Shown here: positions 55,489 to 63,637 of the stretch, one piece after another | Position numbering within the stretch: position 1 is the first letter of the stretch | Layout of the letters: every line of letters begins with the position of its first letter | Assembly: GCA_017161075.1 (NCBI GenBank) | Contig: CP046174.1 | Span: forward strand, 4,154,001 to 4,218,000 | Reading direction: 5' to 3' | DNA length: 64,000 nt | DNA from: Erysipelotrichaceae bacterium 66202529 | GTDB taxonomy: Bacteria > Bacillota_I > Bacilli_A > Erysipelotrichales > Erysipelotrichaceae | The notes under the pieces: generated by a model | What the model was told of the DNA's origin: nothing | The model's database searches: none | Seen by the model: the letters and a program-made list of their open reading frames with translations, nothing else | Made by a program: the position numbers and the translations under genes

Positions 55489-55799
55489 AATTCACCTATT
55501 CCATTCTGGAATATATTATACCATAACTTGAATTGCTCATGTATAGAATCTCAAATAAAATAGAGAAGATAAAGGAGGATCGTATTAAGCTTTAAGCCCT
55601 GCATTTGGTTTATATGTAAGGTATGAATCTGTGAGACAAAATAGTAAGCGTTACAGCTATCACATGGAATATAGGGCAACATAGGATTCCCATCTATTGT
55701 ACATAAAAAGAACAGCGAATACAGGAATCTAATAAACGTCGAAAAAGGAAACAGGTATGCAGATAACAGCCTGTGAACGATACAGAAAGAAGGTGCTAT
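55489..55799. promoter_or_regulatory. LysR-lpdD divergent control region
   Basis: A 311-nt gap between divergent genes. ATTCCATTCTGGAAT (55498-55512) has 6-bp arms and the T-N11-A form of LysR sites. Positioned next to the LysR start, it fits autoregulation. TATTATA after it may be a -10 element. No gene is seen. Confidence 0.55.
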
Positions 55800-56150
55800 A
55801 TGAGAAAAATTCATGTGAAAAGAAGGATGCAGTATATGGGGGATGATATTGTGATTCTGCTTACGGGAGGTGTTTCCCATATCGGTACGCATGTGACTGC
55901 AATCCCTTATGAAAAAGATGGAAGCTGGCATGTGACACTGCAAACCTGGAATATGATTTCCCACAGGGATGATATCCTGGCTATTCCCTATGCAAGAGAG
56001 CTGGCTTTGCTCACTCATCATACCGTGGTATGTGTTTGCGGGGTGCATCTTGATGATATTACAAGGGAAGAAATTGAGTATATCAGCGCATGGTGTGAAA
56101 AGGATCGAAAGCATATGAGAAAGGAGTATCAAAATGAAAGAGCCTTATGA
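55800..56150 (+). CDS. lpdD: LpdD-like small subunit/chaperone of the UbiD-type decarboxylase
   Basis: A 116-residue protein encoded directly upstream of ubiD and overlapping it by 17 nt. The features are MGDDIVILLTGGVSHIGTHVTAIPY (residues 13-37) and ELALLTHHTVVCVCGVHLDDIT. This matches the LpdD-type family that accompanies gallate and hydroxybenzoate decarboxylases and is thought to help supply the prenylated flavin cofactor. The ATG at 55800 follows AGAAGGTG. Recognition relies partly on context. Confidence 0.75.
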   Translation: MRKIHVKRRMQYMGDDIVILLTGGVSHIGTHVTAIPYEKDGSWHVTLQTWNMISHRDDILAIPYARELALLTHHTVVCVCGVHLDDITREEIEYISAWCEKDRKHMRKEYQNERAL

Positions 56151-57591
56151 TTTAAGAAGTGCATTACAACAGCTGGAAGCGGAGGAAGGACAGTTGCTTA
56201 TTACCGATAAACTGACCGATACGGATGGTGAGCTTGCCGGGGTATATCGTTATATCGGTGGAGGAGGAACATTACAGCGTCCCACACAGCTTGGCCCTGC
56301 AATGCTGTTTACCAATATCCAAAATCATCCTGGTGCCAGAGTTCTGATCGGACTTTTGGGTGATCGAAAACGTTGTGCGAGCCTGCTGAATACGACCAGT
56401 GAACAGCTTCCCTTCCTGATGAATAAAGCATATTCTAAAAGGTTGGATCCGGTGGTAGTCGCAAAAGGCATATGTCAGGAAATTGTCCATCATCGTGAGG
56501 ATGAAGGCTTTGACATACGCAAGCTGCTTCCTGCTATAAAAGCTACAAAAGAGGATGCAGGGCCTTATATCACCATGGGATTGTGCTATGCAAGTGATCC
56601 TGAAACGAAGGAAAGCGATGTGACCATTCACCGCCTTTGTCTGCAAAGCAAGGATGAAATGACGATGTTTTTTACCCCCGGTATCCGACATCTGGATGTA
56701 TTTCGGAAAAAAGCAGAGGCGAAAAACAAAGCACTGCCGATTTCCATCAGCATCGGTGTAGACCCTGCCATTGAAATTGCCGCATGCTTTGAACCGCCCA
56801 CGACACCGCTGGGCTTTAATGAATTAAGTATCGCAGGCGGCATACGGAATAAGCCGGTGGAATTGTGTAAATGTGTAAGTATTGATGAATACGCAATCGC
56901 ACATAGTGAGTATGTAATCGAAGGAGAGCTGCTTCCGGGTAAGCGTATGCGGGAGGATCAGCATACCGGGCTTGGCAAGGCAATGCCAGAATTTCCGGGT
57001 TATTGCGGTGAGGCAAATCCTTCTTTACCAGTGATTCGTGTCAAAGCGATTACGCATCGAAAAAATCCCATCATGCGTGTTTGTCTGGGGCCCGGGGAGG
57101 AGCATGTCAATCTTGCCGGTATTCCCACAGAAGCAAGCATACTATCCCTGTGTGAAAAAGCGATGCCGGGAAAAATTCGCAATGTTCATTGCGCATCCTC
57201 CGGCGGTGGAAAATATATCGCTGTTTTGCAATTTGTTAAACGCATGGAGAGTGATGAGGGAAAACAGCGGCAGGCAGCCCTTCTCGCCTTCTCTGCCTTC
57301 AGTGAATTAAAGCATGTATTCCTTGTGGATGAGGATGTGGATATTTATGATATGAAGGATGTCTTATGGGCTATGACAACACGCTTTCAATCTAATATAG
57401 ACTGCATATCCATTCCCGGTGTACGCTGCCACCCTCTGGATCCATCTAATGATACGACCTATGATCCCTCAATACGGGATCGTGGTATAGCATGCAAAAC
57501 CATCTTTGACTGTACCGTACCCTTTTCGCAGAAGGAGCGCTTTCAGCGTGCTGCTTTTCAGGAAGTCGAGGCTTCGCAATGGCTGAAATAA
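56134..57591 (+). CDS. ubiD: UbiD family aromatic acid decarboxylase (LpdC-like)
   Basis: A 485-residue prenyl-FMN-dependent decarboxylase of the UbiD family. Visible features are the N-terminal DLRSALQQLEAEEGQL, cofactor region HRLCLQSKDEMTMFF, IGVDPAIEIAACFEPP and EYVIEGELLPGKRMREDQHTG-like segment containing the catalytic glutamate (about residue 270). The likely substrate is gallate, protocatechuate or hydroxybenzoate, removing CO2 non-oxidatively. Length is typical. It overlaps ubiX by 13 nt and follows AAGGAG. Confidence 0.92.
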   Translation: MKEPYDLRSALQQLEAEEGQLLITDKLTDTDGELAGVYRYIGGGGTLQRPTQLGPAMLFTNIQNHPGARVLIGLLGDRKRCASLLNTTSEQLPFLMNKAYSKRLDPVVVAKGICQEIVHHREDEGFDIRKLLPAIKATKEDAGPYITMGLCYASDPETKESDVTIHRLCLQSKDEMTMFFTPGIRHLDVFRKKAEAKNKALPISISIGVDPAIEIAACFEPPTTPLGFNELSIAGGIRNKPVELCKCVSIDEYAIAHSEYVIEGELLPGKRMREDQHTGLGKAMPEFPGYCGEANPSLPVIRVKAITHRKNPIMRVCLGPGEEHVNLAGIPTEASILSLCEKAMPGKIRNVHCASSGGGKYIAVLQFVKRMESDEGKQRQAALLAFSAFSELKHVFLVDEDVDIYDMKDVLWAMTTRFQSNIDCISIPGVRCHPLDPSNDTTYDPSIRDRGIACKTIFDCTVPFSQKERFQRAAFQEVEASQWLK

Positions 57592-58148
57592 AAAAACTCA
57601 TAATCGCAATGAGCGGTGCCAGCGGCTCGCACCTGGCCTTACATCTCATGCAGGTACTGTCTGCATATAGCGAAGTGGAAACCTATCTCATGATATCGGA
57701 AGCGGCAAAGCGTACATGGGAGCTGGAAATGGACATACCGCTCACAGAAATAACATCCCTGAGCACTCACGTTCTCGCCTGTGATGATATAGCAGCCTGC
57801 TGTGCAAGCGGCAGCTTTGTACATGCAGGAATGCTGGTAATTCCCTGCAGTATGAAAACAATCGCAGGAATTGCGAACGGCTATGCGGAAAATCTTCTAT
57901 TGAGAAGTGCTGATGTAACCATAAAGGAGCATCGCCCACTGGTACTCACCTTTCGCGAAAATCCGTTCAGTCTTATTCACCTGGAAAATTTATGTAAGCT
58001 GTCCCGTATTCCGGACATATATCTGATGCCAATGATGATGACTTATTATCAGAAGCCGCAGACGATTGAGGAAATGGAGGATGCCCTGATTGGGAAAATA
58101 TTACAGGTATTTCACATCTCCTATGATCGTTATCAGCGATGGCAGTAA
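57579..58148 (+). CDS. ubiX: UbiX family flavin prenyltransferase
   Basis: A 189-residue enzyme that joins a dimethylallyl group to FMN to make the UbiD cofactor. It starts KKLIIAMSGASGSHLALHL with the FMN-binding loop, and has the UbiX signature IPCSMKTIAGIANGYAENLLLRSADVTIKEHRPLVLTFRENP. The gene overlaps ubiD. The trio lpdD-ubiD-ubiX therefore makes both apoenzyme and cofactor. Confidence 0.95.
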   Translation: MAEIKKLIIAMSGASGSHLALHLMQVLSAYSEVETYLMISEAAKRTWELEMDIPLTEITSLSTHVLACDDIAACCASGSFVHAGMLVIPCSMKTIAGIANGYAENLLLRSADVTIKEHRPLVLTFRENPFSLIHLENLCKLSRIPDIYLMPMMMTYYQKPQTIEEMEDALIGKILQVFHISYDRYQRWQ

Positions 58149-58187
58149 TATACAACATGATGAAAAGCCTTTTTTATCCTAAGTGAT

Positions 58188-58231
58188 AAAGCTTCTGTAT
58201 ATCGCCCTATATGGAAGCTTTTTCCTTTTTA
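58188..58231 (+). terminator. Terminator of the lpdD-ubiD-ubiX operon
   Basis: AAAGCTTC (58188-58195) pairs with GAAGCTTT (58214-58221), followed by TTCCTTTTT. Confidence 0.75.
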
Positions 58232-58365
58232 GCTGCCATGTTACGAATACTATATAGTGAAACACTTGCAGGAGGGATATAATTTCACAAAAAGTACAAG
58301 TTAAATCAAGCTTTTTGCATGATTTTCTATTATACTTAAATACTACGTAAATGAGGTGAAGCAAA

Positions 58366-59343
58366 ATGTATGAGTGGCAGAAGCAAATTCAGATGATGAT
58401 CGATGAGATTGACAGCTGCATAAAAAACTATCAGGATGAAGCGCTGACGCTGTGCACCCTTTCTCAAAGGCATGGTTACTCAAAATATTATATGTCAAGG
58501 AAGTTTAAGGAAATATCTGGTATGAAGCTGCGTGAATATCTCCGACAGCGAAAGCTGGCCTTTGCCCTGAAGGAAATCCGGGACAGTGAGAAAAGCATAT
58601 TGAAAATCGCTCTTGATTACGGCTTTTCCTCTCATGAGGCGTTTACCAGAGCATTTAAAGCCACCTATGGAAGAACACCGAGCGCGTACCGCAAACAGCC
58701 CGACCCTGTTATTCTGCGTACGAAAATCAATCCGTTTGACCGTTACCTCTTAGGTCTGGATGAGCTTGGAGAAATAAATTCCGCTAAAGCTGTAAAGACC
58801 TACTTTGTGACCATTCCCGCACATAAGTTTCTGTTTATCGAGAATCGTGAAAGTAACGGCTACTGGGATTTCTGGCAGAAGCAGAGTCAAATTCCAGGAC
58901 AGGATATGGATACAATTTGCGGTTTACTGGACAGCATAAAAGGAAAGCTCGATGATTGCGGGGGAAGTGACATAAACAGCGGAGGCGGTCAGATAATGGC
59001 CTATCGCAATGATCAAAACGGCAGATTGTGTGACTGGGGATATCTGCGGACAGAGTGTTATGGTGTCCGTCTGCCAATTCATTATACCGGGGATGTGCCG
59101 GCTAATATGCAGCTGATAGATATTGCGGAAGCAGAATATCTTGTGTTTGAACACGGGCCATTTGATTATGAACAGGAGAATAGAAGTGTTGAGCATAGGA
59201 TGGAGGAAGCAATGGCTGCATATGATTTTACAAATACCGGCTACTGCTTTGATGACACCTCCGGCAGAATGCTGTACTTTTACTTCCAACCGGAACGCTA
59301 CTGGAAGTATATCCGACCCGTGAAAAGAAGAGTGTCGGGATAA
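58366..59343 (+). CDS. AraC family regulator with C-terminal effector-binding domain
   Basis: A 325-residue regulator with the AraC DNA-binding part at the N-terminus (ALTLCTLSQRHGYSKYYMSRKFKEISGMKLREY and ILKIALDYGFSSHEAFTRAFKATYGRTPSAYRK, residues 25-110) and a C-terminal ligand-binding domain of the GyrI/Rob type (residues 140-315, FVTIPAHKFLFIENRE). Such proteins respond to small or aromatic compounds. It follows the ubiX operon but has its own ribosome site (GAGGTG) and probably its own promoter. Target unknown. Confidence 0.9.
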   Translation: MYEWQKQIQMMIDEIDSCIKNYQDEALTLCTLSQRHGYSKYYMSRKFKEISGMKLREYLRQRKLAFALKEIRDSEKSILKIALDYGFSSHEAFTRAFKATYGRTPSAYRKQPDPVILRTKINPFDRYLLGLDELGEINSAKAVKTYFVTIPAHKFLFIENRESNGYWDFWQKQSQIPGQDMDTICGLLDSIKGKLDDCGGSDINSGGGQIMAYRNDQNGRLCDWGYLRTECYGVRLPIHYTGDVPANMQLIDIAEAEYLVFEHGPFDYEQENRSVEHRMEEAMAAYDFTNTGYCFDDTSGRMLYFYFQPERYWKYIRPVKRRVSG

Positions 59344-59412
59344 TAGAATAGCATTAACATATATTGTATTTAATCAGGTAACAGTTTTTCTACTGCTTTT
59401 CATATATGAAAA

Positions 59413-59453
59413 GAGATTTCAAGCATAACGGTATACCATCATGCTGAAATCTC
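59413..59453 (-). terminator. Hairpin between the AraC gene and the aroQ operon
   Basis: GAGATTTC AA GCAT and ATGC T GAAATCTC form a long, slightly imperfect stem. On the - strand it is followed by TTTTC, suiting termination of the aroQ operon; it also lies downstream of the AraC gene on the + strand. Confidence 0.6.
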
Positions 59454-59567
59454 CACTTATGCTTTTAATTCAGGGAATACTCAACCTTCACCGATTGCTT
59501 TTTCTATCAAGCTTCCGGTAAACAGTGTACTCGCCATTACTGCAGCGTGACAATGCATCAAGGTTTT

Positions 59568-60038
59568 CTACAGCTGCCCTTCCTCGATCATCTGTTTAAA
59601 CGCCTCCATAGCAATTTTATAGCTGTTCTTGCCCATACCTGAAATTTGTCCCAGACATTCAGAGGCTGTCACTGAGGTATGACGGAAATCATCCCGTCCT
59701 TGAATATTTGACATATGCACCTCAATTGCCGGTACCATCGTATGGACGGATTCCAGTGCATCCTTTATCGCATAGCTGTAATGCGTAAACGCCCCGGGAT
59801 TCAGCACCATCGGAATCCTGCATCCGCTTTTTTCCGCTTCAAAATACAAGCTCTGGAAGTAATCGATTATAGCACCTTCTCCATTATTCTGGAATGCCTC
59901 GACCTCAAAGCCGATTGATGCGCCATACGCCTTCAGCTCCTCGATCAAATCAGCGTATAACTGATTTCCATATTGTCCTTTGTTTCGTATCCCATAAAAA
60001 TTATTATTTGGCCCGTTTACAATTACTAATTTTCGCAT
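59568..60038 (-). CDS. aroQ: Type II 3-dehydroquinate dehydratase family protein
   Basis: A 156-residue member of the type II dehydroquinase fold. Key elements are kept: VNGPNNNFYGIRNKGQYG with the arginine and tyrosine of the lid, the NGEGAIIDYFQ region, NPGAFTHYSYAIKDAL, the catalytic histidine in PAIEVHMSNIQGRDDFRHTS and the final GMGKNSYKIAM. The opening differs from the usual GPNLNLLG. It is the last gene of an operon with CoA-transferase, MaoC and reductase genes rather than with shikimate genes, so a role in catabolism of quinate-like or related compounds is possible. Either dehydroquinase activity or a related dehydration is likely. Confidence 0.85.
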   Translation of the reverse strand: MRKLVIVNGPNNNFYGIRNKGQYGNQLYADLIEELKAYGASIGFEVEAFQNNGEGAIIDYFQSLYFEAEKSGCRIPMVLNPGAFTHYSYAIKDALESVHTMVPAIEVHMSNIQGRDDFRHTSVTASECLGQISGMGKNSYKIAMEAFKQMIEEGQL

Positions 60039-60048
60039 ATTCTCTCTC

Positions 60049-60423
60049 CTAATCTACCCACGGCTTTTGATTTATTATTGTATGAAGTACTTCATTGTTT
60101 CCTCTTTTCAGTTCAATTATGATACCGTTTGGCATTTTCAGCCAGTTATCCCCTATTGGAAGAATGGTACAGCCCCATGCAAGGCATTTTTCATGAACGT
60201 TATCATAGTCTGTGGTCATCAGAGCTATATGATCCAATCTGCCTTCCTTTTCATCAAAGGCTAAATCCTCATTTAATTGTATCCCGGCATGCAGCCAGAT
60301 TTTACGGTTTGGTTTCTCACCCAGAGACAGCCTGATCGGCATGTCAAATACCTCAGTAAAGAACCTTACACACCAATCCAAATCCTTTACTCTACATGCT
60401 GTATGCTCTACATATGTTGCCAT
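60049..60423 (-). CDS. VOC (glyoxalase/bleomycin resistance) family protein
   Basis: A 124-residue single VOC unit with the paired beta-alpha-beta-beta-beta modules: VEHTACRVKDLDWCVRFFTEVFDM at the N-terminus and LDHIALMTTDYDNVHEKCLAWG in the middle, both containing the usual metal-site histidines, plus IIELKRG near the end with the glutamate. Family members are epimerases, lyases, dioxygenases or thiol transferases. It lies 4 nt after the reductase gene. The precise reaction is unknown, but an epimerase or lyase step in the same pathway is plausible. Confidence 0.8.
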   Translation of the reverse strand: MATYVEHTACRVKDLDWCVRFFTEVFDMPIRLSLGEKPNRKIWLHAGIQLNEDLAFDEKEGRLDHIALMTTDYDNVHEKCLAWGCTILPIGDNWLKMPNGIIIELKRGNNEVLHTIINQKPWVD

Positions 60424-60427
60424 AGCA

Positions 60428-61384
60428 CTACCCCTTTTTCAAAGATGGTTCATACTCTAAGATATATTTTTCAATCCCTTTTACACAGGCTACCAGTGTC
60501 TGATTTACCGGTGTTTCGATTCCGTATTTTTTACCCCATTCAACAATGGAGCCATTGATGAAATCAATTTCTGTAGGACGCTTTAATTCCAGAGACTGCA
60601 GAATAGAGGTTTTAAAGGTTCCCGGCAGTCCTTCACTTGCGGCATACCACGCATACTCCGGATCTTCACTTTTCAAGGTTACACCGGCTGCCTTAGCTAC
60701 CGTGATACCCTCACGGATTGCGGCTACTGCCACTTCCTTGATGGAATCCTCTTCATACAATGGCCCGTATGGTAACCGCGTGATTCCACATAATGCCCCG
60801 GCCGCAACATTGATCAGCAGCTTATCCCAGATCAGTCCCTTGATATTATTGCTTACCTCACACAGTAATCCGGCGTCATTGAATACTTTGCATACCCGTT
60901 GAATGCGGTCTGTGGTTTCTCCGCTCAGTTCACCGATATACGTCCATTTTCCCTGTACACCGGCAGATATATAGCCGGCCTGAATCAGTCTACCGCCCAC
61001 ATACGTCTTACCGCTGATGACATTTTCTGAACCAATGACAGAAGCAATCGTTTCTTCATTTCCCAAACCGTTTTGTAAAGACATAACCAGCGTATGCTTT
61101 CCAATGACATTTGTCTGCTGTAACTGCTCTACCGCCTGCTTTGTGGCAAATGATTTTACAAGAACGATAACCAGATCAGCCTCACCAATCGCATCAGCAG
61201 CTGTTCTGGCATCCACCTTAACATACCAGTCTTCTTTTTCATTTGTCATATGTAAGCCGTTTTTGTTGATGAAATCCACATGCTCCTGCCACATATCCAC
61301 AAAATATACATCGTTTCCGCCCATAGCCAGGGTTCCACCAATCGTAGACCCCAATGCTCCGGCACCTAACATTACAATTTTCAT
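60428..61384 (-). CDS. Ketopantoate reductase-like (ApbA/PanE) dehydrogenase
   Basis: A 318-residue NAD(P)H-dependent reductase of the PanE family: GAGALGSTIGG Rossmann motif (residues 7-17), VLVKSFATKQAVEQL, SLQNGLGNEE, the catalytic lysine in GLIWDKLLINVA and the glutamate in RPTEIDFINGSIV. It may reduce a 2-keto acid with a branched or hydroxylated chain. The panB and panC genes are absent nearby, so a catabolic or other 2-oxoacid role fits better than pantothenate synthesis. ATG 61384 follows GGAGG. Confidence 0.85.
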   Translation of the reverse strand: MKIVMLGAGALGSTIGGTLAMGGNDVYFVDMWQEHVDFINKNGLHMTNEKEDWYVKVDARTAADAIGEADLVIVLVKSFATKQAVEQLQQTNVIGKHTLVMSLQNGLGNEETIASVIGSENVISGKTYVGGRLIQAGYISAGVQGKWTYIGELSGETTDRIQRVCKVFNDAGLLCEVSNNIKGLIWDKLLINVAAGALCGITRLPYGPLYEEDSIKEVAVAAIREGITVAKAAGVTLKSEDPEYAWYAASEGLPGTFKTSILQSLELKRPTEIDFINGSIVEWGKKYGIETPVNQTLVACVKGIEKYILEYEPSLKKG

Positions 61385-61402
61385 ATTCACAGCCTCCACA
61401 GG

Positions 61403-61861
61403 TTACTTATCTTCCAAAGGGAAGAATTTCAGGATATGGATAGCAAATACAACGATTTCTCCCTTTTGATTGAAAATTTCCAATTTTGAATATGTCTTAT
61501 TCGTTTCTTCCTCGATTCTATCTACCGTGTATCTACAGGTAAGTGTATCTCCGAAATACACAGGATTGATGAAACGCAGCTTATCATACCCATAGGATGC
61601 GGAAGGAACCGGGGATTTCACCTGCTCCTGAATTTTCGTTGAAGCAGTACATCCGATTGCGAAGGTTAAGATACCGTGTGCAATTCTTGTACCGTACATC
61701 GTTTTCTTCATATATTCCTCATTGAAATGCATCTGACTGTAATCTCCGGTCAGACCGCCGAACAATACGACATCTGTTTCTGTAATCGTTTTTTCAAATA
61801 CTGCGCTGTCTCCTATTTTCAGGGGGATATCCACCCGGTTGATTTCTTTTTTCTCTGCCAT
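61403..61861 (-). CDS. MaoC-like hydratase/dehydratase
   Basis: A 152-residue hot-dog-fold protein with the hydratase 2 signature: FGGLTGDYSQMHFNEEYMKKTMYGTRIAHGILTF-type region holding the catalytic aspartate and histidine (residues about 35-70). Such enzymes hydrate or dehydrate acyl-CoA thioesters. It sits 12 nt after the CoA-transferase gene, which would supply the CoA thioester. ATG at 61861 follows GGAG. Confidence 0.9.
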   Translation of the reverse strand: MAEKKEINRVDIPLKIGDSAVFEKTITETDVVLFGGLTGDYSQMHFNEEYMKKTMYGTRIAHGILTFAIGCTASTKIQEQVKSPVPSASYGYDKLRFINPVYFGDTLTCRYTVDRIEEETNKTYSKLEIFNQKGEIVVFAIHILKFFPLEDK

Positions 61862-61873
61862 GATTATTCTCCT

Positions 61874-63457
61874 TTATTGGTTTATAAACTCCTCATAAAT
61901 ATTCATTTTTTCTTCCCGGAAAATGCGAGCATCCATTACTTTCAGATCCTCTGCAATTTCAGGCACAAAGCCCATTTGATCAATAACATCCTTTTGTAAG
62001 TCAATTCCCGGAGCGATTTCTGTTAGAACCACGTTGCCGTCCAGCAGTCTGAATACTGCTCTTTCCGTGATGTAGATAACCTCCTGCTTCTGCTTTTCCG
62101 CCTGCTCTGCACGGAAGGTGACGGAGCTTACTTTCTTGATCAGCTTTTCGAATTTGCCTTCCTGCTCTATTGTTATCCTTCCATCTTTTACCGACGTCAT
62201 AAGCTTTCCGGCACGCAGGGTACCGCACAGAACCACCTTTTTACTTCCGGCAACAATATTGACAAAGCCTCCGGTTCCCATGATTTTTCCGTTAAAGTGA
62301 TGAACATTCACATCCCCGTTCTCATCTAACTCCGCAAAGGACAGAAATGCCACATCCAGACCGCCGCCGTCATAAAAATCGAATTGTGCAGGCATATCCA
62401 TGACTGCTTTTGCATTCACTGTCGCACCAAAGAATATCCCCTGTGCTGTAGCACCGCCGACCGGGCCGGTTTCCACTGTCAGGGTAAACGCATCCTGAAC
62501 ACCTTCTTCACGTGCAACATTTCCAATACCATCCGCAATACCTACACCGACATTCCCGACATATCCAGGGCGCACCTCCATCAGTGCTCTTCTTGCGACA
62601 ACCTTTCTCTGATCTAACGGAAGCATCGTGATATCACTGTCATCCGCAATATAATCTCCTGAGAAAAAACGGTCTGAGCCATTATACAGCTGCTGCTGGT
62701 TCTCCTCCACTACGATTGCATCCACCAGAAATCCCGGTATTTTTACGCTTTTCGGATGCAGAGTGCCAGCCTTAACAATACGCTTTACCTGCAGGATAAC
62801 AGTACCGCCGTTGTTATGCACCGCCTGAGCAAGCTGCAAAGCATCAATGTATGTGATTTCATCCTCCATAGATGCATACCCCTCGGTATCCGCCGTTGTC
62901 GCACGAATCAGGCATACATCCAGGGGAATTACAGGGTAGAAAAGCCATTCTTTCCCATTGAGGTTCATCACCTCGATTAAGTCCTCCTGTGTGACCTCAT
63001 TCAGCTTACCGCCGTTTACGCGTGGATCGATAAAGGTTCCCAGTCCCACATGGCTCAGAATTCCTGGCTGTCCGGCTGCCGCACTTCTTGCCAGCTGTGC
63101 CATGATTCCCTGCGGGAAATTGTATGCCTCTATTTTGTTTGCGCTTGCCATTTCCGCAAGTCGCGGTGACTGTCCCCAGTGTCCGCCGATTACACGCTTC
63201 ACCAGACCCTCTAAGGCCAGCGGTGACATTCCTCTGTCATTTCTATCACCGAGCCCTGTTGAATGCCAGAGTGTTAGATTCTTTGGACTATTGGTTTCCA
63301 CATACCGCTCATGCAGTGCATTGATCAGTGCATAGGGATCAACAATTCCACCTCCTGCACCACAGACTGCGACTGTATCATTGTCCGCAATATAGCTGAC
63401 TGCTTCCCTTGCGCTTACTATCTGCGGTCTTGTTTTATTCCTCTTAATTTTTGACAT
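61874..63457 (-). CDS. Acetate/propionate-type CoA-transferase (YdiF/Pct family)
   Basis: A 527-residue class I CoA-transferase with fused alpha and beta halves. The glycine loop TVAVCGAGGGIVDPYALINAL is in the first half; the active-site glutamate is in TLTVETGPVGGATAQG (about residue 330); GTGGFVNIVAGSKKVVLCGTL is near the end. It moves CoA from acetyl- or another acyl-CoA to a carboxylic acid. First gene of the five-gene operon, divergent from an AraC regulator, so it probably activates the pathway substrate. Confidence 0.93.
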   Translation of the reverse strand: MSKIKRNKTRPQIVSAREAVSYIADNDTVAVCGAGGGIVDPYALINALHERYVETNSPKNLTLWHSTGLGDRNDRGMSPLALEGLVKRVIGGHWGQSPRLAEMASANKIEAYNFPQGIMAQLARSAAAGQPGILSHVGLGTFIDPRVNGGKLNEVTQEDLIEVMNLNGKEWLFYPVIPLDVCLIRATTADTEGYASMEDEITYIDALQLAQAVHNNGGTVILQVKRIVKAGTLHPKSVKIPGFLVDAIVVEENQQQLYNGSDRFFSGDYIADDSDITMLPLDQRKVVARRALMEVRPGYVGNVGVGIADGIGNVAREEGVQDAFTLTVETGPVGGATAQGIFFGATVNAKAVMDMPAQFDFYDGGGLDVAFLSFAELDENGDVNVHHFNGKIMGTGGFVNIVAGSKKVVLCGTLRAGKLMTSVKDGRITIEQEGKFEKLIKKVSSVTFRAEQAEKQKQEVIYITERAVFRLLDGNVVLTEIAPGIDLQKDVIDQMGFVPEIAEDLKVMDARIFREEKMNIYEEFINQ

Positions 63458-63542
63458 ATCCTTATCCTTTCCTCTATATAGAAATTATAGGAATTCCATG
63501 ATAAAAAGGAAACAATGTAATCTGTTGAATTGAAAAATTATC

Positions 63543-63571
63543 TTGCTTGTTTTCATTTGTTTTTCTATAAT
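63543..63571 (+). promoter_or_regulatory. Sigma-A promoter of the right-edge AraC gene
   Basis: TTGCTT (63543-63548), 17 nt, TATAAT (63566-63571). It lies 67 nt before the AraC start, inside the divergent region shared with the CoA-transferase operon. Confidence 0.6.
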
Positions 63572-63637
63572 AAAAGCGTAATATATGTAACTATCCTGCT
63601 TTATTTAAAAATTATATTGTTAATTTTGGAGGGCTCT

